This document shows positions 36,401-51,400 of a DNA stretch of 64,000 bases, piece by piece. Within the stretch, counting starts at the first letter, position 1, and each line of letters opens with the position of its first letter. Source of the stretch: Lichenostomus cassidix. Its lineage: Eukaryota > Chordata > Aves > Passeriformes > Meliphagidae. The translations under genes were made by a program, and so were the position numbers. The notes under the pieces were generated by a model. The model searched no databases and had not been told where the DNA came from. It saw only the letters and a list, made by a program, of their open reading frames with translations. The stretch lies in contig CM039193.1 in NCBI GenBank assembly GCA_008360975.2, positions 11,646,501 through 11,710,500 on the forward strand, given 5' to 3'.

Positions 36401-39400
36401 ATCTTTGTTATCTTTACAGCTAATTTTAGATTCTGAAGGTCCTTCAACAGTTATTCCAAGGCCACCAATTCCTGCCCCTCTGCAAGACAGAAACATGCAT
36501 TGTTAGAATCATCTGCTTTTAACACCAGCTTTGTAGCCTTCACATGCTATGGCTGTACTTTCATCCTTTTTGGAAATGCAGTATCCTGACTTCTATGTTC
36601 AGCCTTCAGCATGTGCTGGCATTCAAAGCTATACCTCACATTTTCCTAGAATTTTCTCCTCAATAACAATCAATCCCTGATGTTGAATGTTTGCAGAGCA
36701 GAGTAGATGATGAGGTAGCACATGCAGTTATCAGCTGGACACAACTCAACCTTTTCACAAATATTTGTACTGAGTTTAGCATCCTGCATTGTGCACAGCA
36801 CTACACTTCTCCCCCCTCAGATATTCCTTCAAGATCAAACAGGCCCAGTCACCTGGTGACAACTGAAAAGGCATTTGGCTGATTTGTAAAAGCTTCTGTG
36901 AGTCCAGGTCCTTGTGCCTTCACACGTGATGGATGGCAGCCCTCTGTGACATTCACTCTGAAGGGACTATTCGGCACAGGCACACCATCATACGTCACGC
37001 TGACTGTGTGTGGACCTGTTAAGAAGAGAGAAACATGTCCTGAATTCCCTAAATACACTCATCACTTAACGTCATTCTACAGGATGCTACAGATTCAAAT
37101 GTCAATATACGAGTAAGAGTTTCCTCCTGCATTTCACAAGACTTCACTAGTGTTTCGTAACTGAGATGCCATCTACACATCTTTTCTTCTAAAGCCAAGT
37201 TACCATAGAAGTCAGTTCTTCAAGTTAAAATAGAGCTAGTTCCTGCAGAACTAGCTCCTCTACTGGCAGACCTTTTGCAAAGATGCCAACAAGTTACTGG
37301 CAGACCTCAGGAGTTTGCCAAATGAAAGTGGTAGAAGAGCTGCTTGCTCTTGGTTTTCCCCTTTCAAGTAAAAGAAAACAAACCCTGAGGTTACCCTTTT
37401 CAAACGGCGTGTACTCTACTGAATATGTTCCATCAGCGTTGTCTTGGATGAGACAGTCAGTGGGGGTGCCAGATGGGGTCGTGATCTGTGTCCTGATGTG
37501 ATCACCACCAGTCTTTGTCAGAGGTCGAGCATCCACAGTGAACTCAGTTGTAGCTTCTCGGAAGACATCTGCAGGAAATGTTTCAAAGAGTCACTTCAAG
37601 AAGTGCATATATTCCCAACAACAAAACATTTAGTGAAGCAGAATGATAAACAACTTGTTTGGGAACATAATTAGGTTTGCATCTGTCCAAGGATCACCAT
37701 GGAAACACACAAGGCTTCTACAACTTTCAATGCTCAGAATATTCAGAAAGGACTGCAAGTCCTACAAACACTGATAACGGCATTTATTCTCACCTTTTCC
37801 TTCCACTCCTGGCCCAAACACTTTAACTCTGCTTGTGTCCACAGCTGGCTCCACTTTGACCCGGGCTGGGAATTTGGGCACTTGCTCTCCTCCGTATCTC
37901 ATCTTGATTGTGTACATGCCAGCCGAGAGTGGCACGTAGGTAATGACATAGGTCCCATCTTTGTTGTCATCAATCTGGACCTCAGCTTTGGAACCAGTAT
38001 CTGACACCATGTCCACCCGCAGGTCCCCAGGACCTGCTTCTGTGCAGTCGACATTCAACAGCCCTGCCTCACCTACTTTACCACGCTCCAGACCTGGGCC
38101 CGTGGCAATGACTTTAGAGACATCAAATGGCATTTCTATATCTGCCTTAAAGGGTGAGCCAGGAATGTGAACTTCTTCGAAGAGGATGTTTACAAAATAC
38201 TCTCCAGGCTTCGTAGGCAGGTAGGAGACAGAGCATGTTCCATCGCCGTTGTCCGAGCATTCAATTTTAGCTTCACATGGGCCTTCTACTGTCAAACCCA
38301 AACCTCCAGTTCCTGCCCCTTTCGTATCTATTGTGAACTGGGCTGGTTTTCCAACGAGGCCCCCTCGCAGACCTGGACCATGAGCTTTTACCTAGAAGAG
38401 AATATGCAGTTGAGCTAAACTGCCTTTTTCATGTTATTGCCAGAAGACCACCTAGTTAGACTTGTTTGTATGTGAGACTCGATAAACAGGCTCTTAAAAA
38501 TACACAGAAGGCACTGTCTCCTTTGCCACTCATCCTATTTTTGCTGTAAAGTTGGTACTTCCCCTCCAAAGAGGTTTCTAGGCAAGGATGTTTATAATCT
38601 TACCATAGCTGGTTTTATATAGCCATGGGATATAAAAGGTTGAAATGTTAAAAAATTTGATGGCTGTACACATATTTTTCTTGAAATACATTTCCTTAGA
38701 AAAATGCATCTTAATACATCAGAGATGCTTATCAGACAGACTTCTATTAAATTAGGAGCAATACTTAAATTTGCCACACTATGTAGGATGCATGCCATAT
38801 TTCTGATTAGTTCAATGTTTTTTTCAACTACAGTGTTATAGGAATGAACTCTACAAGTCAGGGAGGCTGCAGAAGGAATCACTGAGTGCTCTGAGTAAGG
38901 ATGTTCCTCGGTCTGTTTTGGCCAAGACCAAGCCAATCCTCATGCAGAACCCCACAATTCAGTTTTCAGGTATCAACTGCTGTTACAGCCCTAAACCATT
39001 CACTTACCTTGGAGGGATCTGGAGGTAATGTGGCCTCAACAGTATAGGGGCTCCCTGGGATTGGGTTGCCATCATAACTCACATCCACCACATACAGTCC
39101 TTCTTCCCGTGGGATGTATTTTGCAGTGCTGCACTCCTTACCCAGAACTGGTTCCACCAGACATGGCACAGCTTTCCTCATAGGACTGGAAATATTAACC
39201 TCCAGTTTACCCTGCCCACCAGCTCCTTTGGTATCAATTACAAACTCCTGGTCCTTCCCTACTTCCACTCCTGAAAAGACAAAACCCATACATTACTTAA
39301 CATCAGACAGTGGTCCAAGTGATCTCCCATGCACATATCACTGAGGGAGCAGTTACTGGCAGAGCCCTGTCCAGTCTGCATCCCTCTGCAGGCAAAAAAA

Positions 39401-42400
39401 TCTCCCAAGCCAAGGAAGACAAAAAACCAACCAAAACCAAATGCTTTGGTTAATTGATGCTACAAAGCTGCAGGGGAAAACAAGCCTTTAAGATGTGGTC
39501 TGACAGTATCAGAGGCTCATTTCAGGAAAGCAACAATATTTCACACCCTTGTATTCCTCCACTTTTGGAAAACAAAAAGACTCTATGAATGACACTGTGC
39601 AATGCAGCAGTTTGATACATTTGAACAAACAGCCATCGAGCCCTGAGGGAAACAGATTTCATCAGTGAGTGCTCAGCCTGGTGAAGCATCCGGCTCTGCT
39701 CACCACAAAGGACCAAACCCCAACACATGTTTTGTCCACATTACCATGTAATCTTTGCCAAAAAAAAAAAAAAAAGAAATCTAAATTAAAATTCAGTTCT
39801 CAAGACCACCTAAATAAGAGCAGTCAAGTTATAAGCTGGAGCTGGTTGATCCCCACCTGTAGCAAGTTAAAACAGAGATTGTTTTGCCTGCTCCTGTTCC
39901 AGCAGGACATGCTGGCTATCACCCAGACTCCAGAGACTTTTCAGAGGTTTCCAGCCCACAGGTACTTACTGTTTTCGAGTCCATTGAGTTTAACTTTGCT
40001 TAGGTCTAGCGGAGCAGCAACACCCACTGTGAAAGGGCTTTTAGGGATAGGATCACCACCGTAGGTTACCAAAACTTTCATTGGACCCTAGTCAGAGAAT
40101 TTACAAGTTAGCTCAGTTCCTCACTTTGTACAGACACACCAACACCCAAGCAGTACATAACCACATCAACTAATCCATTTTATCTGGCCACAGCCAAACT
40201 TACTGGTTTATGGACACTAAAGCTCTCACACCACTGCAGTCCTTCAAAGTACTAAATGGTTTTTATTTAATACAGGAAGTGAGAAAAAGACAGTTCTTTC
40301 CAACATTTAATTAGACTATATTCAAGCTTCCTGGCAAAGGCTCCAGCCCAGGCTGGCTCCCACCCTCTCAGCGCTCAGACCCGACAGCTGAATGAATGTC
40401 CCAGTGCTCCAGACCAGGTATCCCCTTCCACTGCATGGAGAGACCAAAGCTAAGACTGCAAAGAGGCCGTATTATTACAGCATCTGAAATACCAGGGGTT
40501 TAAGCTCTACAAGTCAGAAAGATTAATGTTCTTGTGTATTTTGGCTGGAATGCTGCACAGCCATGGCAAGCTCCAGCCCACGATGTGTGCTCCTTTTATT
40601 CTCTCCTACCGCAGTCCATATTTTAGCTATATTCACTGTTTGCTTACTTTTCATTCTTGGCTGATTCGGCTCCCAAGTGAAATAATCATGGATGTTTCAT
40701 GCAAGCTAGTGAATAGCTTCCATGATTATTTTTGGTTGTTTTTAGAAAACACACACACGGGTAGCTGTAGCAACACCATGAGACAGATAAGGCCGAATAA
40801 ACAGCATTAAACCAAGGCTGCTCTGCAGCTGACGCTGCCCCTCAGGAATTTAACTACCTAGTCTGTCCTTCCCCTGCTCTGAAGAGTCCAGGGTCTCATT
40901 CATAAGCTACTGCTTAGGAACCTGAGAAAAACAGAGTCCAGGAAAGACCTATGTGTTCACAGCCTGGAGGGACAATGAAGCTACTCTAATTACTGAGCAA
41001 TCTATTTTCATTTCTTTTTAATCATTGCTCTCCTGCAACTACAATCTATAAGTATCCCCTGTAAGTCCACAGCTCCTCCATGACCCATAGTACTTCTCCA
41101 GATGGAAGATCCAAGTGGGATATCTGGTTTGGGAATCCTGGCTTGTTTTACCACTGCTTTTCAGGTGAAACACAGCAATCTGGTACTGCTCACAAATGCA
41201 TGGAGTACAGAGGAGTGCTTCCTTCTGCATAACAACCCTGACTGAACAAGCCAAAGCCTCTCCAAACAGTCACACCAGCCACATCCTGAGATCACGCAAC
41301 CACTTTATCCAAAAACAAACGTTAGCTCTACGGTGCTTCCAAGAATTCTAATCCAGCATTATCAGCTAAAAATACTGCAGTCTTCCTTATCAGTCCACTT
41401 TTCCATAGCTCCACTCAAGAAAGCTGGTGCAGATGACCTAGTAATTCATTTGGTTGCTCAGGAGAACAAGAGCAGCACAACACTTTCATCTCAGCACCAA
41501 GAGCTCCTACGTCTTCAGAAATATGAGATTTGTGCAATCTGGTGTTTAGTGGCCCTTTACAAACACAAGTACAGCATAAGGAAAAGCACTTCTGCTTATT
41601 AACAGCTTCCACTTTTAGCTCTTTAATGGTGTTGCTAGGAAGCACCCCTCTGAACCAAACCAAGTCAGACTCAATTTTTTCCAACCTAAGGGCAAACCTC
41701 AAATGCAGACATATTTTGATGCATTCAATCTGCAGCTCAGCTTCCCTCCTCAGCACCAACTTGTTCACTTTCCTACTGGGAACTAGTGCAGCATCACCCA
41801 AACTCTTCTTTTTGTCCCTGCTCTAGTATGCACTCCAGCTCCTTTGACACCAGCAGCTTGCTGACACAGGCAGCACACCAGGACCGTGGCAGCCCAGAGC
41901 AGTTGGGGCAGCAGTCAGCTCCACTGTGGAGTCTGGGAAGGTTTGCCACCATTCTTCTTCAACTGATAAGATATGGAATGATGATGTGAGCTGCATGCTA
42001 CTGCTTCAATACCTCTCTTTCCACAGAAAAGCAAACAGTGGCAAGCTACCAGTAACCACACCAGTAAACTGCATTATTGCTTTCCAATTGCCACTATAAC
42101 ACAGGCTTTAGGGATCCTGGGGAACAGGACACCCTGGCAAGCTTTTTCTGTTTTTTCCTCTGTGCACAGGTACTAGGGAGGGAGGTCACTGCACTAGAGC
42201 AACACAAGTTGTTCACTCTTGTATTGCTACAAGTGTCAAACCTACCTGCTGTATGGGCGTGTACCTAACAGTGTGGGAATAGTCATAGTTGTCAATGATA
42301 TCCAGATCCATCACTGCCTCTCCTGGCACCGAGCTGCTGAACTGCACATCCAGGGGTGCTTTTCCAGCTCCCTTGGTGAACACAGTGAAGTGTGTTGGTT

Positions 42401-45400
42401 TGCCATTTTCCACACCTGAAGAAAAATGTTAATTCTAATTTACACAGAGCTCACACACACAAACACTCCCCAAGAAGCATTCAGTACCAAAGCCTAGTCA
42501 AGCAAATAGCCAAGGGAAAGGCATTGTTTCCAACTGCCTGACACCCCACCCTACTGCATTCCAGCCATACTCAGCCAGGCTGTGACCACCCTGCAACAGC
42601 TCCTCGTGGTCCAGTACTGGCCACACTACATGAACCCAGCTCTCACCAGTTTTGTTCAGTCCAGGTCCTTCAGCTTTCACTTTGCTGGCATCGTGCGAGG
42701 GGTCCACTTTAACTCTGAATGGGCTGGCAGGAATTTCCTGCAACAGAAACAACACCAAAAATTACCAAGTCAGTCCTCACTAGCCAAAATTAGACAGACA
42801 ATAATTTTAAGATAATTCAGCTCCAATTCCAGCACCCTCTTGAGTAAAATTTCACCTCACTTAAACATTGCCTTACTGAGTAGTATCAGTCAAAATCTAG
42901 GGCAAAGTTTACAACTAGACAATTTGCAGGGGCCTCTCTCCCTTTTTTATTTTTTAAGAAAACTTTTCTCCCTAATTTTCATTGGAGAGTCACTTGGGTT
43001 TTTTAACCCTTAAGCAGCCTTGCCCCACCATGGAGACCACACTCATTATGCCAGTCCAACACATTCCACTTAAACTTCCCTGTCCCCAGCCAAACCCTCT
43101 CACTTGCATACCTCCAAGTATTACATAAGAGGCTTTAGTTTTTTACACTATTATAGAAACAGTGACCAAGTGCATGTGAGCTGACATGGAAGGTACCAGC
43201 TATGAACTGGCACATGCTCGGTGATCAAAGAGCAGATGAATAAAGAGTCTAGAAACATCTAGAAACAAAGATTACAAACCTCTCCTGCAAAAAGCACTTT
43301 AATAGTGTAGCGCCCGGCGGCAGGTGGTGAATATTTCACTGTGAACGTATCATTAGCATTGTGGATGATGTCGAAATCTATGTCCTCTTCCTCATTGCTG
43401 ACCACACGAGCATCACACTTAATTCCAACACTGACATCGCCTAGGAAAAGTAAATGGGGGTTTTGCTACTGCACAGTTATTGCCAGCTGAACAGCCAGAC
43501 CATTCCCATTTCCAGGAGTTGTTCAAGTCACCATGTTAACTGATGTAACAGATCAGATTACAATTCACTGCAGAGTTCTGCTTCCCAAGGTTTTTCCACT
43601 AAATAAGGAAAACCACCATGGAACAGTACATAATTCCCTCCTTGCATGACCCATGATTCTGATACCACAGCAACAGCCCAGCCTGCCTTTACCTTCTCCT
43701 GCATCTGTGCAGTCCACAGTGAAGTGAGTTGGCTCACTTGCTTTCAGGCCTGTCCTCTCCACACCAGGTCCAAACACTTTGACTTTCTGAGGATGACTCC
43801 CTTGACCTATGAGGACCTACACAAATCCACAAAGGTCAGAATCACACATCTCTGTCACACTCAAGATCACAGCCAAGTCAGAGCATTACTTGGAGAAGGG
43901 CTACAGGAAAGCAGGAGCAAGTGAAGGGCCCTGAATCTCCCAGGCTGCAGCTGGGTGGATAGGAGACCATGCAAGCTTGTAAAAACAGAAAGATTTATAC
44001 AAGTGGACAGATTGCTAAAAAACAGAGCAGAAGGGCACATGTCCTTGAAGTTCACAGAAGGGTTTTATCATTCTACTTACACTAACAAGTAGTTGTCAGC
44101 ACCAATGTCCTATTTGGCTAGAACTAAGAATTATTCATCTCTGTACTTACCCTAAATGGGCTATTGGGCACATTGGCTCCTCCCCAGACAACAGAAATTG
44201 TATGTTTGATTGGTTTAACTGGCACATAGGAGCAGGCAAACACACCATCAGGCTTGCTCTTTATCTGGATATCAATAGGGTTTCCTTCTCCATCCTAAAA
44301 AGTAGTAATACATGCAGAAAGTTCAAGTACTTTAAAAAAAAATGTTTGCATAGTTTGAACAGCCCAAGACTGTTCCAAAATGTGTCAGTTTTTTTTTTTT
44401 TTGCAGAACTGCAGCTCAGAAATACTGAAGAAACATGCAATTTACACTCCTGTAAGTCCTCCTCATCTAACACTTGCTCATTCATACACTACAACACATA
44501 GAAAATTCACAGGCTCAGAGACATTTCAGTGCTTCCAAATGACAACTCAAGGAAATTACACCTTGCTTTGCTGAGGAAACTCAAAGTAACGAAGCAAAGC
44601 CATATACTTCATACACCACAGAGAAGTCACTTTGTCTTTAGTTGTTGCCTGACTACATTACACAGATCAAAGCACAGAGCTTTGAGTGAATTACACATGC
44701 CCAGAATTAAGTGGCATGTGAGTGAGTAGAAATACTTAATGCATTTTTCTCAAGAGTATTAAAGCCCTTTTGCTGCAGTTTCACATAGCTGCCTTTGGCT
44801 TTTTACCTGTGCATACATCTTCAGAGGTGCTTTCCCAGCATCCTTGGTTTCGACTGTGAACTCAGCAGGATTGTTCACTATACAGCCAGTCCTCTCCAAG
44901 CCTGGGCCATAAGCCTTCACCTAAAAGAGCACCTCAAGAGTATTAGTTTGCAGTTCATAAAGAAAAGCAAAACTAAGTGATTTACGTATGAAGACCTGCC
45001 TCCTCCACAAACCCCATGAAGCATGTGATACTACTTCAGCAAGTTTTCATTACATTAAATCAAAACCACAACACTGTTATTAGAAAAAGCTGGGGAATAT
45101 CTGGCTGGGTAATATCTTGGCAAATTCAGAGCTTTAAGCAGAGGCAGCTTAAAGAGTCTGCTACCAGAATCCTTCAGAAACATCTCTACTGTAGTTACAT
45201 CGAAGACATGCTATGCCATGGGTGAACTCCTGTGCATCACCTTATCAGCGTTGAAGTCTCCTGAAGCTGGTCGAATGAAGGCCATGTAAGGGCTGTCTTT
45301 TATGTCCTCATCATCACACATGATGTGCACAGCATATTCACCAGGCTCTTTAGGCCAGTATTTCACATCACATGAGCCATCATTCTTGTCATCACACTCA

Positions 45401-48400
45401 ATTTTAGCCTGGGAAGGGCCTTCTATTGCAAAGCCTGAAAAAAGAACAAGTAGGTTCCTCATGTTAGGTTTGTGGTGGCTGCTAATTTAACACCACTTCC
45501 CCAAATAGCTTTTTGTTAGCCATAACCATCCCTGATCTCTCAATTACCCTTCTTCAGCAATATAGGAGATGATCCATGATCCATCACCCCCTTCTGGATC
45601 TCATCCCACAAAACCACAGATAACACTCCCCATCACACACACTCCTGCCTCTAGGACCTGCCTTTGATACTCTGACAGGTGTTTGTGTTTAGACCACAAT
45701 GTCTTACCAGCATGGTTTTTTACTGTTGGGAAACCTATTGTTTCTCATGAGTTCATTGCTAGCATTGCAAGATATAAATATTTCAGGGAAACTAAGTCAA
45801 GTAACATACCAAGAGAACCAACTTCTGTGCCAATGGACTCAACCACAAAGTCGGCAGACTTGCCCACAATTCCCTCATGCAGGCCTGGCCCCCAGGCTCG
45901 CACTTTCTGAGGACCTGCTTCATGACCCACTTGAACTTCAAAGGGGCTACAAGAGAAAAACCAAGCATGGTATTAGACATGAGGACAAATACAGCATCTA
46001 TATTTTTCCCAAGGCATTTTAATGACGCTTTACATTGGATTTTCCAAATTAATAGATGCTACCTTGTGGTGGCACAGTGCCCAACAGTGTCTTTCTAGCA
46101 GAGAGGTCATCCAACCCATCATGTGCTTACATCTTGCACCATAAATCCTGGGTGTCAAATACTTGCTCTGTTTGCTATAGTCTTGGACACTGAAATAACA
46201 GATCTCTTCAAAATCTTACAGCAAAGTCCAAGCTGCATGATCCACCACATTTTACTAGTTTTTTTAATTCATGATTTTGGGTTGGGAAGACTGATGCACA
46301 TTACCCTTCAGAGCTTTGTCAAGCTGCTGCAGGCCTAAAACAGGCTGTTAAAAATGTTACAACAACCATTTGCCACTAACTTGTTTCCCCAGTGCTTCTT
46401 CAAAGGTCAGTACTGTTTTAAAAGCCCATCAACTACACAACCCACTACAAGACACAAAAATGCCTAAAAAGCTAGTCTTAGCTTACCTTTTTGGGATGTT
46501 TTGCCCACCCCATGTAATCGTGACAACGTACTTCCCCGGGGTAGCTGGATAATATTCAAATGCATATATACCATCCATAAAGCCTTTTTGTTTCACCAAC
46601 TCCTCCAAGCCCTCTGTTGAAAGATCAGTTCAACATTGAACTTAACAGTTTCCATCCTGCTTTCAATTACTCAGACAAGTTCATGTTTTCTAGTATTTAT
46701 TTTAGCTTGCAAGAATAAATTTCTTCCATCAGAAAAAAAAAAGGTCAGGTTATAAGGGAAGTTAGTTCTAGCTGCCCTCTAGGACAAAGACAGCAAACAC
46801 TTCCAGAAGAAATACAGCAGAAAGTATTTTAAGTTACCAGACTTAATAAGTTCCCTTGTGTTTTATTTTCTTAGTCTGCAGTATGATGCGTGTCATATGT
46901 TAAAACAAAAAAGCTTAACATTTGTCAGACTTTGTAACCACAAGTATGCAGGGAATGCCTACTTTTCATTTTCTTCAAGATGAAGAATTTAGGGAGAAAA
47001 GCCTAATACGCTACAATTTACATCGATACGTCTGTTGCTGTTCCCCCCCTCCAGCCTCATGAAGCCACACAGTCAGAGCTCTGTGTGTGGAGGAGGTGAA
47101 GGCAATACAATGCACCTTTGAGTGCCGCCCCAGCCGGGGGGAGGTGACGGGCTCAGAGTACCACACAGGGACTGCTGCTGGCAGCCGCATGAGCCGGCAG
47201 CCCCTGTGCTCCCATCCTCCCAAGCAAAGAGCCACATCCAGAGCTCAGGACACACCAAAGAACCTGGAGATGGATCCTGACAGATGGTTTCTGTTAGCCT
47301 ATAGGTTTCTTTCCTCCTTGTGTGCTCAAGCAGCTAGTGCCACCAGGAATACTACTCTGAGAGCCACTCCCAGCTTTATGAGCACAGGATTTCTACTCTG
47401 CCAGAGACCGTGGTGTGTGACTTGCTTCCAGTGATTGGATGAAGATGCAATGTGTACCCATAAAGCTTGGAGGCTACGGAAGGCAGACTCGTGGATGTCC
47501 TCAGTTTTGCTAACTGATGCATTAAAATGGAAAGAACTAAAACCAGATATAATCTTACCCAGCCCTGCAAATCAGAACCTTTCCACTAGACACAAAGTAC
47601 CAATAAACCCTTCTGAAATCTGGCTTCTTATACAGATCCCATCAGTTCCATCACGACCTCATCTCCTTCCTGCTCTCCCTTTTCCCAGGCTCTGCTCCTC
47701 CCCCTTCTCCAAAACACATGCACAGCACAGATTCACCGCAACACTCACTTGGTCCCTTTATAGTCACTCCAAGATCTCCGCTCCCTGCTGCTCTTGTATC
47801 AACCTTGAAGTCAGCCGTCTCCCTGATGCGGACGCCCTTGGGCTGCAGACCTCGACCAGTGGCACGACACGCGTTGGGGTTGCAGGCTGCAAGGCAATTT
47901 CAGGCATTACTGCTGTCTCTCATCTCAGCATACAGGTAGCCTAGTCAGCCTGGGACAACCTTTAGTTTAATGTTGATTCAGGGCAACCACAGCTTAGCTT
48001 TCAGCACAAGGTTACAGCATTAAGGCAGACAGACAAGAGTCTGCCCAGCCGCTGTCTACGCTCCCAGCTTTTAGGCAGCAGCAGTTGGTGCAGCCAGGCA
48101 ACACTGACCCCCTCCAAGGCCATTTTTTAGAATAGTAAACACTGAAGCCCTGCTGCTTTCCCGTTCAATGCCAGTTATCAATACAAGACTTTTACACAGC
48201 TATCACACAGAGATAGTTACCACAGACACAACCTTCCTGACGCCTTTCTCCTTGAAGCACACTGCAGTGTGAGGTGAAGGGTCCCTTTCACAGATAAGCC
48301 CCAGTGAACAGTATTATTGTGCTGGTCTTTCAGAAGCACATGACTGGGATAACTGCTATTAGCAAAGCTGAATTTCGCCTGTGCTTCGTTAAAAGATGTC

Positions 48401-51400
48401 ACATCAAACCCCCCCTGCTTGTCACAGTTCACACTTTCACAGAAGTAAAGCCACCAAGCCCTCTGCAGACTGAAGCAGCCATGGGTAGGGGCAGGAGACT
48501 ACACATGGCTTAGGCTTATCTTGGCCTCTTCACTCCAAGCACATCTCTGGACCTGCAGAGTGGCTACAGAAATAAAGTACCATGCACTTATGAACAGTTT
48601 TCATTACACAATCCCAGCTGTCATGAGGTCTTCAACGCCAGAGACATAAGAGGTTTGAAGAGACTTACAAACAACCACAGCTTCCCAGCATTGTAAACTG
48701 AAGATGCATTTTCCCCAAACATATTGTGCTTACATCAGGAGCACAAGTCTGCCAAGCAGCTCATTAGGTTTTCACTCATTACAACAGCTTACAGGTTTTC
48801 CCCTCACCCCTGCAGCAGCCAACACCACCCCATGTCCTACACTGGACAGTGTGAGCAGAGAGTGTGTGCCATCTGCCATCTCTGAAAGCTCAGTGGGAAC
48901 ACACAGGAGCATGGCTGACGTGGAGTGGGAACAGCTTGCAGAGCACTTACACAGCTGCGTCAGGCAGCTCGTGGTTAAGCCAGTTTCACTGACTGGGTCA
49001 CACAAAGCTTTAGTTCACTTGCAATTTTCCTCCCCAGCCCCAACAAAACCAAAAACCCTTTTGGCTGGGACAAGCTGCAGGCTAGAAGCTTACAAAAAGC
49101 AAACAAGACAGAGCATCCTGCACACCTCTTACCAACTATGAAGCCATTAGCTGTGAAGTCCAAAATTCCACAAATGGAGGGTAGCTCAGGAGAGATGAGC
49201 AGAGATCTAAAAGCATAGGAGCACGTAAGGATGGAACAGAAAGCAAATTAGGTGTCCGTTAAGGAGGAAAACAGTAAATATAGTAATTTGAGGAACAAGG
49301 GTGGAAAACAGCAAGACACTGCATAGCTGCATAAATTACTCAAAAAAATACAAAGGGCAGCTTAACATTTGTAAGTCTAGGCAGAAAGGAAACTAGCAAC
49401 AAAAGCCGTATTACTGTTAGAGAGCACTGGTTTACCCTGAGAGTACCCAGGTGACCCACTGAAACAGGATCAAGATGTTGAAAGGTACAGAGAATGTACA
49501 AGGCAAGATTCAAGCATATTCTGTGATCACATCCAAGGAGAAAAGTGGCCATCTACATTTATATGCATTTTTAAAAAGCATACCCTCTCCAACAAGAACA
49601 GTGCAAGGAGTTTTGGGAATTGCCTCCCCAGCAAAAGTCACTTTGACAATGTGAGGACCAGCTTGAATAGGTTTATAGGTGCAACGGTAGACTTGGTTGC
49701 CTTTGTCTTCCACAACAACTTCAGCAAGGCTTCTCCCCTGAGGATCCTCCACTTCCACGATCACATCACCCACACCAGCACCTGCAAAGGAAACAAGCCC
49801 AGCTGAGCCTTGGTTTCCCCACCAGCAACAAGCACCATGTTTCAGACCACCGCCAGCTGTCTGGGCTCAGCCATCCTCTGCTCCCAATTCTAGGCACAGC
49901 CTCCGTATTCAGCTTTTGCTGACAGCAACCAAACATTTGAGCAGGGAGTGGGCAAGACACAATGGTGGCACATCCATGAAGTCAAACTGGCAGGGCTCTG
50001 CTGCTCCAGCCACAGGGTTTCACAACATAGTACTGAATAGACACACAATCTGGTTACCCCCCATGGCTACCACCCTGTAGCACCTTTATCGCAGATCAGC
50101 CCACAGCCTTACCAGTCAGTTCAATCTCTCAAGCTTTTAAGTGGTTTAGATTAAGAGATTGGACAACTGAATGCTGGTCTGACAAGGATTCTCTCTGCTG
50201 GACTACATCCATTCACTTTTGTTCAGACACCTGCTCCTCTCACATCTTATTCAACTCATCACACAACAAAAACAGTTTTCTATACACTTTCAGAGGCCAG
50301 ACATGTCTTTACATGATTCAGACCACTCCCTCTCCCAATTAGAGGCTGAACATAATACTTTCCTCACTATAACCACATTTAATTTTATTCCTAAACTCCC
50401 TCAGGCAGAAGGTAATTTAAAATATGCTACTCAGCATATTTTGGTGTTTAAATGCTACAAGTAACTGCCCTAAGTAGTTTCACATTGTTCTAAATGAATT
50501 AACATTTGTAGCATCTTATTGACTCATTCCTCTAGGCTACAGCATTGGCCTAATAGCAGGTAACAAATAATGTGATGGAGATGCCCTAATGAAGATAGTA
50601 GCCCTCTAATAATTACAATAGAGGTTGAAACCAGTTCATCATTGAAGTATGAACTCAAAGTAGCACTGCAGCAGGTTCTTTCTGTAGAGCTAAATACAGA
50701 ACACACTATGTGTTTACAGTTTGCTCACAGTTTATCCTTCACATTTATGTTCAACCTGTCACATTCCTGTTTAAAATGAGTTGGGGAAAGAAACCAGCTA
50801 GAAACTTAACTGCTGCCATCCAGCAAATTCATGGCAAATTTCTGGGTAAGTCTTAGCACCCTCCTGCCCCAGCTCAGCTTCACACTTCAAATATTTCATA
50901 CACAGCTGAAGCCTTCAGAGCAGCCCAGCTGTTATTTCACATCTGAGCTGGATGGGGCTACAAATCCTTGTCCACTTTTCAGCTTTGTATCTCCAAGGCC
51001 TTAGGTTCTCACATTTGAGGAAACTGCAGGATTTCCATCATCATTCATCCTGCTTACCTGCTGTGTAGAGGTCAAAGTAGGTAGGCTTATTGGCAATGTT
51101 CCCTGCTGCCTCCAGTCCTGGTCCCTTTGCTGTCACTTTGCTTGCATCTCCCTGGGCTTTGTCAACATTCACTTCAAATGGGCTCTTTGAGATATGCTGC
51201 CCAGCAAACAGGACTGAAACCTAGAGACAGACAGCATCAGATCAGACTCACTGGGCAGAGGCAGAGCTCAGATCACCATCATAAAGCCAAGCACAGGGTC
51301 AAGCACCTACATTCCTAACACAAAGAGTCTTTCTGTCAGAGTTGAGGGACCATCCATCCCACAACCCTCATCCCATCCATGTAGTCTAACTGTTAGCCAC

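Noticed and set aside
43801..43808. The downstream AG (ctcatag) as the exon 15 acceptor
   Set aside because: It would shift the phase relative to exon 14. The AG ten bases upstream gives VLIGQGSHP, which fits VNIGQGSHP of human in phase 0.
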